From contig CAKTOH010000004.1 of assembly GCA_934589705.1 (NCBI GenBank), positions 1 through 64,000 on the forward strand: DNA of 64,000 bases, written 5' to 3'. A program made the translations under genes and the position numbers. The notes beneath the pieces are model-generated. The model saw only the letters and a program-made list of their open reading frames with translations. It was not told where the DNA came from and searched no databases. Source of the stretch: an uncultured Oscillospiraceae bacterium. Its GTDB lineage: Bacteria; Bacillota; Clostridia; Oscillospirales; Oscillospiraceae. Each line of letters begins with the position of its first letter. The first letter of the stretch is position 1. Positions 26,135-33,922 of the stretch are shown piece by piece.

Positions 26135-26325
26135 GAAGCTGTCATTGCGAACCAGTGCTCACACTGGTGTGGCAATCCGTTTCCCCAAAGCCTTCCCCTC
26201 CGGGGAAGGTGGCTCGCGCGTCTCCCGCAAGCGCGAGACGGATGAGGGCCTACATGCATTTTGATTTCCCTCATCCGCCCTCGTTCCTCGGGCACCTTCC
26301 CCCAGGGGAAGGTTTTCTACCGTAT
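26135..26325. repeat. Repeat cluster (families A and C)
   Basis: A family A copy (about 26140-26178), a C copy (about 26189-26250) and a second inverted C-like palindrome (about 26266-26320) lie between the membrane protein and the major subunit gene. No clear promoter is seen, so the subunit may be read from 24324. Confidence 0.7.
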
Positions 26326-26405
26326 TCCTGCCGTGCCGCAACCACGGCTGAAATAACAATATTCGCCCAGCGCCTCCGGCAACGGGCAAGAAGGAGGATT
26401 TCTTA

Positions 26406-27251
26406 ATGAATTCTAAAGCAATCAAAAAGCAGCTGCTCGCGGCTGTCGCCATGGTGCTGGTTGCCGCCGTTGCTCTGGGCAGCTCCACCTACGCATGGTT
26501 CGTCGCTTCCGGTACTGTGGAAGCTTACGGCATGAAGGTTCAGGCACAGTCCGAAGGCGGTCTTGCCATTAGCTTTGGCGGTAAAGCTTGGGGCACTTCC
26601 GCTTCCGGCGGTGTTACTGAGGCTATGCGCCTCTATCCCGCTTCTACTAAGAATCTGGCAAACTGGTCTCACGCAACCGCTCAGGCTTCCAACAATCCTG
26701 CGGCTGTTCAGGCTTCCAGACAGGATATTACCGACACGGTGGTTAAGGCAAATGCAGTTCCGGACGACAACGGCTATGTTCTTATGAGAGAGTTCCAGAT
26801 TCGTTCCACCGCTGCAGATGCGCTTTCTAAGGGCCTGTATGTTGAGAAGGTCACAGTAGACGGCGCAAGTCAGACCATGAGCACCGCTCTGCGTGTTGGT
26901 GTCCGTTATGTAGATGGCACGAATACTGGCAACAATAAGGCCTATATCTATGGGCCTGTTGAACTCAATGGTGGTGCGGATGAGGGAAACAAGCCTTCGG
27001 ACAACTACAAGTGGTACAAGGATGCTACCGATAACACTGGTTCCGTTGTGACCCTGGCACAGGTTGGCAAGACCACTTCCCCGATTCTGGATGAAACCAC
27101 CACGATTTCTGCGGATACGAATGCGGCTGTTAAGGTTCAGATTTACGTCTGGTTCGAGGGCGAGGATCACAACTTGTTCTCCGATAACTTCAATACTGAG
27201 GGTCTGAACGTTACTGTCCAGTTCAGCAGCATGGGCGTTGTTGGTGCTTGA
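26406..27251 (+). CDS. SipW-dependent TasA/CalY-like protein, candidate major fibre subunit
   Basis: A 281-residue exported protein. The SipW-type signal (MNSKAIKKQLLAAVAMVLVA, then LGSSTYAWFVASGTV) resembles TasA and camelysin. It shares strand motifs with its paralogues downstream: YPASTKNL, VLMREFQIRST, STALRVGVRY and VQIYVWFEGEDH. It contains no cysteine, whereas three relatives carry a CxxxC pair. Codons end in T or A much more often than in neighbouring genes. It has a strong AAGGAGG site and its own terminator. These features suggest the abundant structural subunit; polymerisation itself is inferred from TasA. Confidence 0.72.
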   Translation: MNSKAIKKQLLAAVAMVLVAAVALGSSTYAWFVASGTVEAYGMKVQAQSEGGLAISFGGKAWGTSASGGVTEAMRLYPASTKNLANWSHATAQASNNPAAVQASRQDITDTVVKANAVPDDNGYVLMREFQIRSTAADALSKGLYVEKVTVDGASQTMSTALRVGVRYVDGTNTGNNKAYIYGPVELNGGADEGNKPSDNYKWYKDATDNTGSVVTLAQVGKTTSPILDETTTISADTNAAVKVQIYVWFEGEDHNLFSDNFNTEGLNVTVQFSSMGVVGA

Positions 27252-27308
27252 TTTGAATCTTTCCCCTATTTTTCCCGCGTAGTTGTGGCGCGGGGAACAA
27301 GTGAAAAA

Positions 27309-27343
27309 TCGCCCGGCCGGGATTCCTCCCCGGCCGGGCTTTC
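27309..27343 (+). terminator. Terminator of the major subunit gene
   Basis: GCCCGGCCGGG (27311-27321), loop ATTCCTC and CCCGGCCGGGC (27329-27339) form a perfect 11-bp stem followed by TTTCG, 58 bp after the stop codon. Confidence 0.85.
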
Positions 27344-27364
27344 GTCTATGCACTGGTGCGGGAG

Positions 27365-27700
27365 CACCCCAGGCTCCCTTGTGTAAAGGGAGCTGGCAAA
27401 AATCTCTGATTTTTGACTGAGGGATTGTCAAACTGCGTTCACAGGGAGTGCCCGGAAAGAGGGGAGTTCTGATCCCCTCAGCCCCAGTGTGCGCACTGGG
27501 GCAGCTCCCCTTGATCAGCAAGGGGAGCCTTTGCGGCTCCCTTGTGTAAAGGGAGCTGTCAGCGCAGCTGACTGAGGGATTGTCAAATCGTGTTTTATTG
27601 GAAGTGCTCAGAAAGACGGGGGTTCTGATCCCCTCAGTCATGGCCTTGCGGGAGACGGCCATGACAGCTCCCCTTGATCAGCAAGGGGAGCCTTTCGCCC
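27365..27700. repeat. Tandem pair of inverted family B repeats
   Basis: Two B units in reverse orientation lie head to tail, at about 27371-27533 and 27536-27695, each running from a GGCTCCCTTGTGTAAAGGGAGC palindrome to CCCCTTGATCAGCAAGGGG. No gene was found between 27252 and 28024. Confidence 0.8.
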
Positions 27701-27814
27701 CTTTACACAAGGGGAGCATCCATGGGATGGGGACGGGTCGATGGGGGCATCGACCCCTACAGGCAGGAAATCGGCATTCTGCCGCTTACAGGCCAGCGGG
27801 AAAACTGTAACAAA

Positions 27815-27849
27815 ACACCGCCGGGAAGAGGGTATCTTTCCGGCGGTGT
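27815..27849 (+). terminator. Terminator-like hairpin upstream of the long operon
   Basis: ACACCGCCGG (27815-27824) pairs with CCGGCGGTGT (27840-27849), followed by ATCATTTTCCC. It isolates the next promoter from upstream readthrough. Confidence 0.5.
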
Positions 27850-27912
27850 ATCATTTTCCCAGGGAAAGCAAGCACTATTTCCAAATTCTGCCGGATTATT
27901 TCGGTAAAAATG

Positions 27913-27941
27913 TTGCATTTTCGGATTTCAGGTGGTACAAT
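27913..27941 (+). promoter_or_regulatory. Promoter of the SipW/AAA+/adhesin operon
   Basis: TTGCAT (27913-27918), a 17-bp spacer and TACAAT (27936-27941) precede the first gene by 83 bp. No terminator is obvious until 49578, so this may drive a transcript of over 21 kb. Confidence 0.75.
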
Positions 27942-28024
27942 GATGATGGCTCATTGGGGGCAGCTTTGCGCTACCCTTTTTCGAAAAAGTGAGCAAAATT
28001 ATGTCAACCGAAAGGAGCGGGGCG

Positions 28025-28885
28025 TTGAACTCTTCCAAACAGCTGAAACGCAGATTGGCACTGGCCGCCCTGGCGGTAGCCGCCGTCCTGCTCTCCATCA
28101 CCACGGCAACCTTCGCCTGGTATATTTTCAATACCTCCGCCCGAACCACGGAGGTGAAAATGTCCGCCGGTTCCAGTGTTTCCCTGCAAATCGCCAGTAA
28201 AAAGGACTACGACGAGAAGGGCGAGACGGCCTTCGGCTCCGCCACCCAGATGGAGCCTATGGAAAACGGCCTGGTCAGCGTGTCCACGGACAAAATCGCA
28301 AACGGCTTCCAGGCGGTCACCGGCTTCCGGGGGGAATGGCAGGGGGATGCTTACCGCTCCATTGCCCGGTACTTCCAGAACGCCACGGACATGAAGGAAT
28401 ACTACAAAACCACCCTGCTTCTGCGCACCACCGCCCAGAGCCTGGACGTGTACCTGGCGGACATCGGCTCCACCGATCGGGAGGGGCAATATCTGTCCAC
28501 GGCCATGCGGCTGGGGCTGGTGGTTCAGGGTCAGGAGTACATTTTTGAACTGAATAAGGCCTCCAACCCCGATCGCATCGGCGACAACGGCTCGGAAAAG
28601 GCCGAGGGCTACTACGTCCTGGACAGCACCAAAAACGACGGCACGGTGGTGCCCTTCACCCCTCTGGATGACAGCGCCCTGTGCAACTACGACCCGGCTA
28701 CCGGCGCGGCAAGCCGGAAGGAGAATTCCGTGAAAATCTGCACCCTTACCGGCCCCGGAGGCCAGTACAGCGAGCCGGTGAGCGTGGATGTGTACCTGTG
28801 GCTGGAGGGCTGCGACGAGGACTGCACCGTAGACCTTGCGGGGCAGACCATGGAGCTGGTGTCCCTGATCTTCGCGGGGCTGTAA
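28025..28885 (+). CDS. SipW-dependent TasA-like fibre protein 2
   Basis: A 286-residue exported protein starting at TTG 28025, which has AAGGAG 7 nt upstream and matches the N-terminus of the 26406 paralogue (NSSKQLKRRLALAALAV). GTG 27989 and ATG 28001 are poorer choices. The SipW-type signal ends ITTATFAWYIFNTS. Family motifs are SVSTDKIANGF, YYKTTLLLRTT, STAMRLGLVV and VYLWLEGCDEDC with a CxxxC pair. It is first in the long operon, with 12 nt to the next homologue. It is probably a minor or capping subunit. Confidence 0.7.
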   Translation: MNSSKQLKRRLALAALAVAAVLLSITTATFAWYIFNTSARTTEVKMSAGSSVSLQIASKKDYDEKGETAFGSATQMEPMENGLVSVSTDKIANGFQAVTGFRGEWQGDAYRSIARYFQNATDMKEYYKTTLLLRTTAQSLDVYLADIGSTDREGQYLSTAMRLGLVVQGQEYIFELNKASNPDRIGDNGSEKAEGYYVLDSTKNDGTVVPFTPLDDSALCNYDPATGAASRKENSVKICTLTGPGGQYSEPVSVDVYLWLEGCDEDCTVDLAGQTMELVSLIFAGL

Positions 28886-28897
28886 GGAGGGACGGTC

Positions 28898-29734
28898 ATG
28901 AAACACAAAGGACTGAAAACCTCCCTGATGCTGTCGATTCTCTGCCTGCTGGTGGCCGTCATCGCCCTGGGGGCGGTGACTTACGCCTGGTTTACCTTCG
29001 ACCCCTACACCAACGTGACCCCCATGGAGGGCAAAATTTCCGGGGGCGAGGCCAATTTGCTCATCAGCGACAAGCCCACCACCGGCTTCGCCAAATCCTG
29101 CGTCCTGGTGCCGGAGCATATGGCCAGTGCCCTGTCCCCCATTTCCACGGAAAATCTCACGGATTTCTTCGTATCCACCTATCAGGAGGAGGGCATCAGC
29201 AAGCGGTTTTCCCAGGTGAGCAAGGACGCGGGCTGGAAGCCGGAAAAATATCTGATTCACGGAACCGTGTATCTGAAATCCGCCGGCGGCGGGGCAAATG
29301 TGTATTTTGACAAGCCGCCTCTGGATGTGGGCTCCGATGCCCAGTGGCTGGCCGCCGGGCGGCTGGGGCTGAAAATCACCGGCGCGACCACCGGTTCCGG
29401 CACTTATATTTTCAGTCTGGACGACCTGGGCAGTACCTCCGGCGCCGAATCCCGGGCGACCATCGCCCCGCCTGCCGGTCAGGCCAACCAGGCGTTGGTC
29501 ATCCGGAGCGTCAACGCCGGGGGAGAGCCTACCTTTGCCGATGACCCGGCGGTAGGCCTGAACGGCTGCATCCATGGCAATGCCGGAGCCAAGGCGCTGA
29601 TGACCCTGAAGGCCGAGGAAGTGGCCACGGTGGAGTATTGGCTTTACTTGGAGGGCTGCGACCCCAACTGCTACAACCCGGTGCAGAGCAAGGACATTGC
29701 CCTACAGCTGGGCTTCGCCGGGGATCCCACATAA
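28898..29734 (+). CDS. SipW-dependent TasA-like fibre protein 3
   Basis: A 278-residue exported paralogue. The signal peptide (MKHKGLKTSLMLSILCLLVA) ends in LGAVTYAWFTFDP. Shared motifs are SPISTENLTDFF, YLIHGTVYLKSAG, ANVYFDKPP, AAGRLGLKITG and the C-terminal WLYLEGCDPNC. Two Cys in EGCDPNC are spaced to form a local disulfide or metal site. AAGGAGGG precedes the ATG. It lies between two homologues in the operon; the role is inferred as a pilus/fibre component. Confidence 0.72.
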   Translation: MKHKGLKTSLMLSILCLLVAVIALGAVTYAWFTFDPYTNVTPMEGKISGGEANLLISDKPTTGFAKSCVLVPEHMASALSPISTENLTDFFVSTYQEEGISKRFSQVSKDAGWKPEKYLIHGTVYLKSAGGGANVYFDKPPLDVGSDAQWLAAGRLGLKITGATTGSGTYIFSLDDLGSTSGAESRATIAPPAGQANQALVIRSVNAGGEPTFADDPAVGLNGCIHGNAGAKALMTLKAEEVATVEYWLYLEGCDPNCYNPVQSKDIALQLGFAGDPT

Positions 29735-29780
29735 CCAAGGAAGCACACAAGCAAAACGAAAGCAAACAGGAGGTGAGGGT

Positions 29781-30638
29781 ACGAAAGGAAAAATTCTGAA
29801 TCTTTGGGCGCTTGCCGCCTTTCTGGTGCTCATCGCTCTGACCCTCACCACCGCTACCTACGCCTGGTTCACCGCCAATCGGCAGGTGCAGACGGATAGA
29901 ATCACCGGAAAAACCGGCTCTGCCGACGTGACGCTGGAAATCAGCCGCACCCGGGAGCCTTTCAGTCCCGGCAAGGCCAAGGATGACAGCGGAAACGATA
30001 TCAGCCAGGTGGCTCTGAAAACCCCGGACGCGGAGGACAAGCTCATGCCCGTGTCCACCGCTGACTTAAGCCGCTTCTGGTCAAGTCCCACCTTTGACGG
30101 AGGCGGTCAGACCACGGGCTTTGTTCTGGATGAAACCGGGGAATATTATTATCACGACACCGTTTACCTCCGGGCTTCCGGCACCGGCACCGATGCGGCT
30201 GCCGGACTGGCACTGTACCTGAGCGGCGACGCCCAGAAAAATCCCATCGTCCGCTCGGAGGACGGAAAGCTTCTCACCGCCGCCCGGCTGGGTCTGGCCT
30301 TCGAGGGCCAAAGCCCCAGAATCATTCGCCTCAGCGATGTGGATGCCGGTTCCGGCGTGACCTACTTAAACGGCAAGCTCCTGGAGCGGGGTCAGGTGCT
30401 GGGCTATGCCGCAGGCGGGCCTGTGGCGGCGGCAGACCCCTCGGAATCCCTGGACAGTCTGCGCTTCGAAGCAGCTAACCCCGAGAAAACGCCGCTGCTG
30501 ACCATGGAGCTGAACAAAATCTATCAGCTGGACATCTATTTTTACCTGGAAGGCTGCGACCCGGATTGCCTGAACGAAACCGTGGGCATGACGGATGCCT
30601 ACCTGAGCCTGGCGTTCTTCGGAATGCTCCGGCAGTAA
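29781..30638 (+). CDS. SipW-dependent TasA-like fibre protein 4, no standard start codon
   Basis: An exported paralogue of about 286 residues. The signal-peptide region KGKILNLWALAAFLVLIALT ends LTTATYAWFTANRQV. Family motifs are MPVSTADLSRFW, YYYHDTVYLRASG, AARLGLAFEG and YFYLEGCDPDC. An AGGAGG site (29769-29774 region) stands 7 nt before the triplet ACG at 29781, exactly where the homologues have ATG. The only in-frame standard start upstream is a TTG at 29697 inside the previous gene and without a site. Either ACG is used, or a mutation or sequencing error hit an ATG. It lies 46 nt after protein 3. Confidence 0.65.
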   Translation, partial: TKGKILNLWALAAFLVLIALTLTTATYAWFTANRQVQTDRITGKTGSADVTLEISRTREPFSPGKAKDDSGNDISQVALKTPDAEDKLMPVSTADLSRFWSSPTFDGGGQTTGFVLDETGEYYYHDTVYLRASGTGTDAAAGLALYLSGDAQKNPIVRSEDGKLLTAARLGLAFEGQSPRIIRLSDVDAGSGVTYLNGKLLERGQVLGYAAGGPVAAADPSESLDSLRFEAANPEKTPLLTMELNKIYQLDIYFYLEGCDPDCLNETVGMTDAYLSLAFFGMLRQ

Positions 30639-30647
30639 GGAGGCGCC

Positions 30648-31445
30648 ATGAAGGAAAGAAACAATACCCGGCGGCTGCTGACCACCTCAATTCTTCTGGC
30701 TCTGCTGGCCTTTGTCAGCGTCACCGCGGCCACCGCCGCCTGGATGACCATCGCCGACCGGACGAGAGTGCGCAGTATGCGTATGGAGATCACTACCGGC
30801 GCCAACCTGCGCTTTGACCTGGATGCCCACGACAGCTTCGAGGACTATGTAAAGACCCTGTCCTTTGACGAAATCGCCGCCCGGATTGCCCGGGATCAGG
30901 GCTATGACCCCAAGACCCATCCCCTGACCCCGGTGACCACCCGGAACTTTGAAACCTTTGTGCTGGAAAGCGGCGCGGCGGCGAAAAAGGAATATTATCT
31001 GGAATTTACCCTGCACTTTATGGCCACCGAGGACATGATCGTCCACCTGACCAGTGCCAGCAGCTCCGGCGGCTCCGACGGCACCCGGGTGGAATCCCAG
31101 CGGCAGGGCGTTCCCGACGCCATGCGCATCAGCTTCACCGAGGCGGATATCAGCGTCTATGACCCTGGACTGGGAGACACCTCCACCCCGATAGACGGCG
31201 GCAAGCAGTTCGGCCTGCCATCAGGCGGCACCGTGACCTACAACGACGGAAACGCCCTGTTCTCTCTGAAGGCAAACGAAGACAAGCCGGTGGTGGTGCG
31301 CGTCTGGCTGGAGGGCACGGACCCGGCCTGCAACGACTCCATCCGGAATGCGGATTTCAAGATCTGGCTCCGATTCATCGGCACCGATGAAAACGGCAAC
31401 CCTTTAATCGATCAACGCAACGAAAAACATAGAACCGGCAACTGA
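30648..31445 (+). CDS. SipW-dependent TasA-like fibre protein 5
   Basis: A 265-residue exported paralogue. The signal peptide (MKERNNTRRLLTTSILLALL) ends with VTAATAAWMTIADRT, less typical than TYAWF. The shared blocks are TPVTTRNFETFVLESG, KEYYLEFTLHFMA, PDAMRISFTEAD and VVRVWLEGTDPACND with a single Cys in place of the pair. The C-terminal tail is hydrophilic. AAGGAGG precedes the ATG, 9 nt after protein 4. It lies 28 nt before the first signal peptidase gene. Confidence 0.7.
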   Translation: MKERNNTRRLLTTSILLALLAFVSVTAATAAWMTIADRTRVRSMRMEITTGANLRFDLDAHDSFEDYVKTLSFDEIAARIARDQGYDPKTHPLTPVTTRNFETFVLESGAAAKKEYYLEFTLHFMATEDMIVHLTSASSSGGSDGTRVESQRQGVPDAMRISFTEADISVYDPGLGDTSTPIDGGKQFGLPSGGTVTYNDGNALFSLKANEDKPVVVRVWLEGTDPACNDSIRNADFKIWLRFIGTDENGNPLIDQRNEKHRTGN

Positions 31446-31473
31446 AGCTTGGCGGAAAAGGAAGGTAGTAACT

Positions 31474-32244
31474 ATGAACGCAGTGAAACGAGGAACGGAA
31501 ATCTTTATCAGCGTGGTGCTGTGGGCGGTGATCCTGCTGGCGGCTCTGTTCGCTTTCACCACCCTGGCTACCAAGGATACCAATCAGGTGGCTTCCCTGG
31601 CGGGCTATACCCCACTGACGGTGGCATCCGACTCCATGTCCCCCACCTTCCGGGCGGGAGATCTGATCATCATCCGCAAGTGCGACCCGGAGACGCTGAA
31701 AGAGGGAGATATTGTTACCTTCCACACCATCATCAACAATGAGTTCGCCCTGAACACCCACCGGATTACGGAAATCCAGGATTTGGGCGGCGCCCGGAAC
31801 TATGTGACCAAGGGCGACAACAACGAGCTTGCCGATATCCACATGATCGCCGACGGGGACATCGTGGGCAAATATGTGGGGCATCTGGCGGGCTTCGGCA
31901 AGGTGATGAGCTTCCTGTCCAGCAGTCTGGGCTTCCTGCTCGTCATCGTGCTGCCCCTGCTGATTTTCTTCATCTACCAGGTGTATCACCTGATCACCGT
32001 GTCCATTGATCTTAAGAGGGCCATCGCCGTGGAGACTGCCCGGGAGCAGGCCCAGGCCGCGGCTCAGGCTGCACCGAAGCCCGAGGAGAAAACCGACACC
32101 GATGCCATTCTGGCGGAGGCCGCCCAGGCGAAGGCCGAGGCGGAGAAGGCCAGAGCGGAGGCCCAGGCCGCGCTGGCGGAAGCAAAGCGTTTGAAGGAAG
32201 AGGCCGCCAAGGCCGTACAGGCGGCGGGGGAGCATAATGAGTGA
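31474..32244 (+). CDS. SipW-like signal peptidase I with coiled-coil tail
   Basis: A 256-residue ER-type signal peptidase. TM1 covers about 9-30 and TM2 about 150-172. Catalytic Ser54 is in VASDSMSPTF, His96 (replacing the bacterial Lys) in LNTHRITE, and Asp115 in TKGDNN. This Ser-His-Asp arrangement is that of SipW, which processes TasA. The tail, about 180-256, is a long Ala/Glu/Lys helix (EAAQAKAEAEKARAEAQAAL) not found in Bacillus SipW, probably a coiled coil facing the cytosol. It overlaps the AAA+ gene by 8 nt. Confidence 0.88.
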   Translation: MNAVKRGTEIFISVVLWAVILLAALFAFTTLATKDTNQVASLAGYTPLTVASDSMSPTFRAGDLIIIRKCDPETLKEGDIVTFHTIINNEFALNTHRITEIQDLGGARNYVTKGDNNELADIHMIADGDIVGKYVGHLAGFGKVMSFLSSSLGFLLVIVLPLLIFFIYQVYHLITVSIDLKRAIAVETAREQAQAAAQAAPKPEEKTDTDAILAEAAQAKAEAEKARAEAQAALAEAKRLKEEAAKAVQAAGEHNE

Positions 32245-33880
32245 TTTTCTGAAATTTGCCTTTGAGGTCATCTCTCAGGTGGTTTACAACATTGCCCAGC
32301 TGATTGCGGCGGCCCTGCGGCTGTTTATCACCGGCTGGGGTCAGTATTTTGCCATTTTCTTTACCTATTTCGGCACGCTGAGCCTTCCGGCAAAGCTGCT
32401 GGCCATTATCCTGATGCTGATTCTCGTCGCCGTGCCCATTTTGGCGATTGTGCTGCTGGTGCGGGCGGTGCGCCTGCGCCGGAAGCTGAAGGGCGACAAG
32501 GAGGACAACGCCGAGCTCTATCGGGAGATCGGCAAGCTGAACCGGCAGGTGCTGAACCTGATGGACGAGAAGAACAAGATTCTGGCGCTGAAGGTCAGCA
32601 GCATCGGCGGCACCGAGCGGGTGCCCTACGCCGGTGCTTCTGCCCTGCTGGACGACGCCATCCCCACGCTGGGCAACGTGACGGGCCATGCCGCCCCGGC
32701 GGTGGCCGGTGCCGGCGGCGAGATCGCCAACGCCCAGATTACCATCCAGAACGGCAATCTGCACGGTGATGCCAAGGAGGGCGAGGTAGTCGCCCCCGAA
32801 TCCAGCCGGTTCCCCAAGCTGACCCTGGTGGACGAAAAATATGCCGATTATGTCCGGCCTGTCTTTGACGATCAGATTACCCTGGAGGAGCTGGTGGAGG
32901 ACTACCGGCTCTTCGCCTGCAGCCAGATGCACCTGTATTACTCCCCGGAGATCATCCGCCGTTTTGTGGCGGGCATGGCTTCCTCCAAGCTGCTGATTCT
33001 GGAAGGTATTTCCGGTACCGGTAAAACCAGCCTTCCCCACTCCTTCAGCCGCTTCCTGGAAAATCCTGCCACCATGGTTTCCGTCCAGCCCTCCTACCGG
33101 GATCGGACGGAGCTGCTGGGCTACTTCAACGAATTCTCCAAGCGGTTCAACGAGACCGAGTTCCTCCGGGCCCTGTACGAGGCGGGCTACCGGGAAGAGC
33201 CCAGCATGGTGATTCTGGACGAAATGAACCTGGCGAGAATCGAGTATTATTTCGCCGAAATGCTCTCCGTGCTGGAAATGCCCAGCCATGACGAATGGGT
33301 GCTTGACCTGGTGCCCACCGCCTGGGACAAGGATCCCAAGCACCTGTTTGACGGCAAGATTCAGGTGCCGGATTCCATCTGGTTCATCGGCACCGCCAAC
33401 AACGACGACTCCACCTTTACCATCACCGATAAGGTCTACGACCGTGCCATGCCCATTGAGCTCAACGACCGGGCGGCGGCCTTCACCTGCGATCCCCAGC
33501 CGCCCTGCCATATTACGAGCGCCCACCTGATGACCATGTTCGCCAAGGCCAAGCAGGAGCATCCCATCAGTGAGGCTTCCATTGCCAAGCTCGATAAGCT
33601 GGACGGCTACTTGCAGACCCGGTTCAAGCTGGCCTTCGGCAACCGTATCATCAAGCAGATGTACGACTTCGTGCCGGTGTATGTGGCCTGCGGCGGCAGC
33701 GAGCTGGACGGCATGGACTACATCGTGGCCCGGAAGGTGCTCAAGAAGCTGGAAAGCCTGAACGTTACCTTCGTCCGGGACGAGATCAAGGGTCTGATCG
33801 AGTACATTGAGAAGGTCTTCGGCAAGTCCAACATGGCCGACAGCAAGGCATATCTTACCAGAATTCAGAATCTTTATTAA
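32237..33880 (+). CDS. Membrane-anchored McrB-like AAA+ ATPase
   Basis: A 547-residue protein. Two hydrophobic helices (about 25-50 and 52-77) end in a basic stop RAVRLRRKLKG. A short coiled coil (about 85-115), a linker, and a dynein/McrB-type AAA_5 domain (about 230-530) follow. Walker A is GISGTGKTS (257-265), Walker B MVILDEMNLARIE (about 324-336), sensor 1 FIGTANNDDST (about 381), and an Arg-finger candidate is YDRAMPIEL (about 401). NxxD-type McrB GTPase motifs were not seen, so ATP is the likely fuel. It is set between two SipW genes and next to a DUF2357-like partner. A membrane motor or remodelling role in export or assembly is inferred. Confidence 0.82.
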   Translation: MSDFLKFAFEVISQVVYNIAQLIAAALRLFITGWGQYFAIFFTYFGTLSLPAKLLAIILMLILVAVPILAIVLLVRAVRLRRKLKGDKEDNAELYREIGKLNRQVLNLMDEKNKILALKVSSIGGTERVPYAGASALLDDAIPTLGNVTGHAAPAVAGAGGEIANAQITIQNGNLHGDAKEGEVVAPESSRFPKLTLVDEKYADYVRPVFDDQITLEELVEDYRLFACSQMHLYYSPEIIRRFVAGMASSKLLILEGISGTGKTSLPHSFSRFLENPATMVSVQPSYRDRTELLGYFNEFSKRFNETEFLRALYEAGYREEPSMVILDEMNLARIEYYFAEMLSVLEMPSHDEWVLDLVPTAWDKDPKHLFDGKIQVPDSIWFIGTANNDDSTFTITDKVYDRAMPIELNDRAAAFTCDPQPPCHITSAHLMTMFAKAKQEHPISEASIAKLDKLDGYLQTRFKLAFGNRIIKQMYDFVPVYVACGGSELDGMDYIVARKVLKKLESLNVTFVRDEIKGLIEYIEKVFGKSNMADSKAYLTRIQNLY

Positions 33881-33922
33881 AATCCTATCAAGCATTCAAC
33901 ATCACACACAGGGGGTGCGGCT

